Position numbers and translations under genes: made by a program
Notes under the pieces: generated by a model
The model's database searches: none
Told to the model about the DNA's origin: nothing
What the model saw: the letters and a program-made list of their open reading frames with translations, nothing else
Assembly (NCBI RefSeq): GCF_001544375.1
Contig: NZ_BCQJ01000002.1
Location: 339,580-403,579, forward strand
Length of the DNA stretch: 64,000 nt
Reading direction: 5' to 3'
From: Enterococcus canis NBRC 100695
GTDB lineage: Bacteria > Bacillota > Bacilli > Lactobacillales > Enterococcaceae
Part shown: positions 62,983 to 64,000 of the stretch, in pieces
Numbering within the stretch: the stretch's first letter is position 1
Layout of the letters: each line of letters opens with the position of its first letter

Positions 62983-63864
62983 TTATTTTTTCACTTGGCT
63001 CATAACTTCTTCAACAAAGTTATCTTCGCGTTTTTCGATACCTTCGCCCACTTCAAAACGAACGAACATGTTAACTGTTGCGTTTTTCGTTGCAACGTAT
63101 TGTGCAACCGTCATGTCAGGGTCTTTTACGAATGGTTGGTCAACAAGAGAGATTTCAGCTTTGAATTTCTTCAAGCGTCCTTCTACCATTTTTTCAACGA
63201 TATTTGCTGGTTTGCCTTCGTTCAAGGCTTGTTCAGTCAAGATTGTTTTTTCGTGTTCTAATTCAGCTTCTGGGATTTGTGTGTCGTTTACATAACGAGG
63301 GTTGATAGCTGCAACGTGCATAGCAACGTCTTTAGCAACTTCTTCGTCAGTTGTGCCTTCGATAACAGTCAAGACACCGATACGTCCGCCCATGTGTAGG
63401 TAAGCGCCAAAAGCAGAGTTGTCATTTTTTTCAACAACTTCAAAACGACGGAAGCTGATTTTTTCACCGATAACAGTTGTAGCTTCGATCAAAGCAGCTT
63501 CGATGGTGCCTTTGCTTGTTTCTAATTTCATAGCAGCTTCCATGTCAGCAGGTTTGTTTTCTGCTACTACTTGTGCGATTTCTTTTACTAATTCTTGGAA
63601 CATTTCGTTTTTAGAAACGAAGTCAGTTTCAGAGTTAACTTCTACGATAGCAGCTACGTTACCGTTTGCGTATACGCTAGTCAAACCTTCTGCAGCGATA
63701 CGGTCGTTTTTCTTAGCAGCTTTCGCCATACCTTTTTCACGTAACAAGTCAACGGCTTTATCGATGTCGCCTTCTACTTCAACCAATGCTTTTTTCGCGT
63801 CCATCATCCCAACGCCTGTCATATCGCGTAATTCTTTTACTAATTTTGCTGTTACTTCTGCCAT
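62983..63864 (-). CDS. tsf: Elongation factor Ts
   Basis: 293 residues. Recycles EF-Tu by exchanging GDP for GTP. N-terminal UBA-like [39 protein letters not shown] and [17 protein letters not shown] are diagnostic, followed by the two-lobed core. Second gene of rpsB-tsf, behind a hairpin in the intergenic gap. Confidence 0.98.
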   Translation of the reverse strand: MAEVTAKLVKELRDMTGVGMMDAKKALVEVEGDIDKAVDLLREKGMAKAAKKNDRIAAEGLTSVYANGNVAAIVEVNSETDFVSKNEMFQELVKEIAQVVAENKPADMEAAMKLETSKGTIEAALIEATTVIGEKISFRRFEVVEKNDNSAFGAYLHMGGRIGVLTVIEGTTDEEVAKDVAMHVAAINPRYVNDTQIPEAELEHEKTILTEQALNEGKPANIVEKMVEGRLKKFKAEISLVDQPFVKDPDMTVAQYVATKNATVNMFVRFEVGEGIEKREDNFVEEVMSQVKK

Positions 63865-63891
63865 TTTTAAGGGGCCTCCTCAATAATTTTT

Positions 63892-63943
63892 AAAAAAAGC
63901 TGTCTCAAGAGTTTCGAGGCATAGCCTAGCTTTTGAGACAGCT
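63892..63943 (-). terminator. Hairpin with T run between rpsB and tsf
   Basis: AGCTGTCTCAA pairs with TTGAGACAGCT across a 29-base partly paired interior, then seven T on the minus strand. Probably a partial terminator that lowers tsf relative to rpsB. Confidence 0.75.
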
Positions 63944-63958
63944 CCGTCATTCCTTTAA

Positions 63959-64000
63959 TTATGCTTCAGTATCTGCGTCAGCTGCTTCTTGTTTTTCAAC
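63959..64000 (-). CDS. rpsB: 30S ribosomal protein S2, C-terminal end (partial)
   Basis: Only the last 13 codons (VEKQEAADADTEA) and the TAA stop are in the window; the gene continues past the right edge. The call rests on its position directly before tsf and on the acidic, low-complexity tail typical of S2 in this group. Confidence 0.7.
   Translation of the reverse strand, partial: VEKQEAADADTEA

Noticed and set aside
63419..63886. Antisense frame of 155 codons over tsf
   Set aside because: Runs opposite a certain gene with strong codon bias; a shadow.

Overview
The window looks like chromosome from a low-GC Gram-positive bacterium, most likely Enterococcus or a very close relative. The evidence is gene content and order: cggR-gap-pgk-tpiA-eno beside rpoN, clpP near whiA-yvcK-rapZ-uvrA-uvrB and a double-binding-protein glutamine transporter, hrcA-grpE-dnaK-dnaJ, and a long uppS-cdsA-dxr-rseP-proS-polC run. 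Regulatory sites are of Firmicute type (CtsR box, CIRCE, Gram-positive LexA box, CggR operator). Species was assigned by recognition, not by a search.

Positions 97-8766 are accessory and visibly more AT-rich. A four-gene minus-strand operon (7326 down to 97) encodes a DNA adenine methyltransferase split into two proteins, a 1104-residue protein joining a GIY-YIG-like nuclease, an SF2 helicase, a coiled coil and a partial methyltransferase-like end, and a DUF262/DUF1524 protein of the GmrSD type. I read it as a restriction or phage-defence cassette of unusual build. Its upstream edge is an IS30-family element (7469-8766) whose transposase carries an in-frame stop.

Positions 9016-17744 hold the lower glycolysis operon with its repressor CggR and a conserved two-part operator, sigma-54, tRNA-Arg(CCG), a small anchored protein, and ClpP under a CtsR-controlled promoter. 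Positions 17750-31800 hold a thioredoxin-fold protein, the rapZ-yvcK-whiA operon, SOS-type uvrB-uvrA, a glutamine-type ABC transporter, and a second shorter UvrA-like ABC protein.

Positions 31860-46200 hold the heat-shock operon with two CIRCE elements around its promoter, then hemW, a membrane protein, ribF, and the rimP-nusA-ylxR-ylxQ-infB-rbfA-truB translation operon, which has a terminator-like hairpin in its leader. Positions 46290-50010 hold lytSR and lrgAB, a cell-lysis control module placed between polC and rimP. Positions 50170-64000 hold polC, proS, rseP, dxr, cdsA, uppS, a YitT-family protein, frr, pyrH, tsf and the last codons of rpsB.

Nearly all genes after the accessory block are on the minus strand. 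The exceptions are tRNA-Arg, clpP, the thioredoxin-fold gene and the glutamine transporter pair. The most unusual points are the split-methyltransferase/helicase/GmrSD cassette, a hairpin lying exactly between the ribosome-binding sequence and start codon of dxr, the nusA-operon leader terminator, and a compact multi-stem palindrome inside the insertion sequence.
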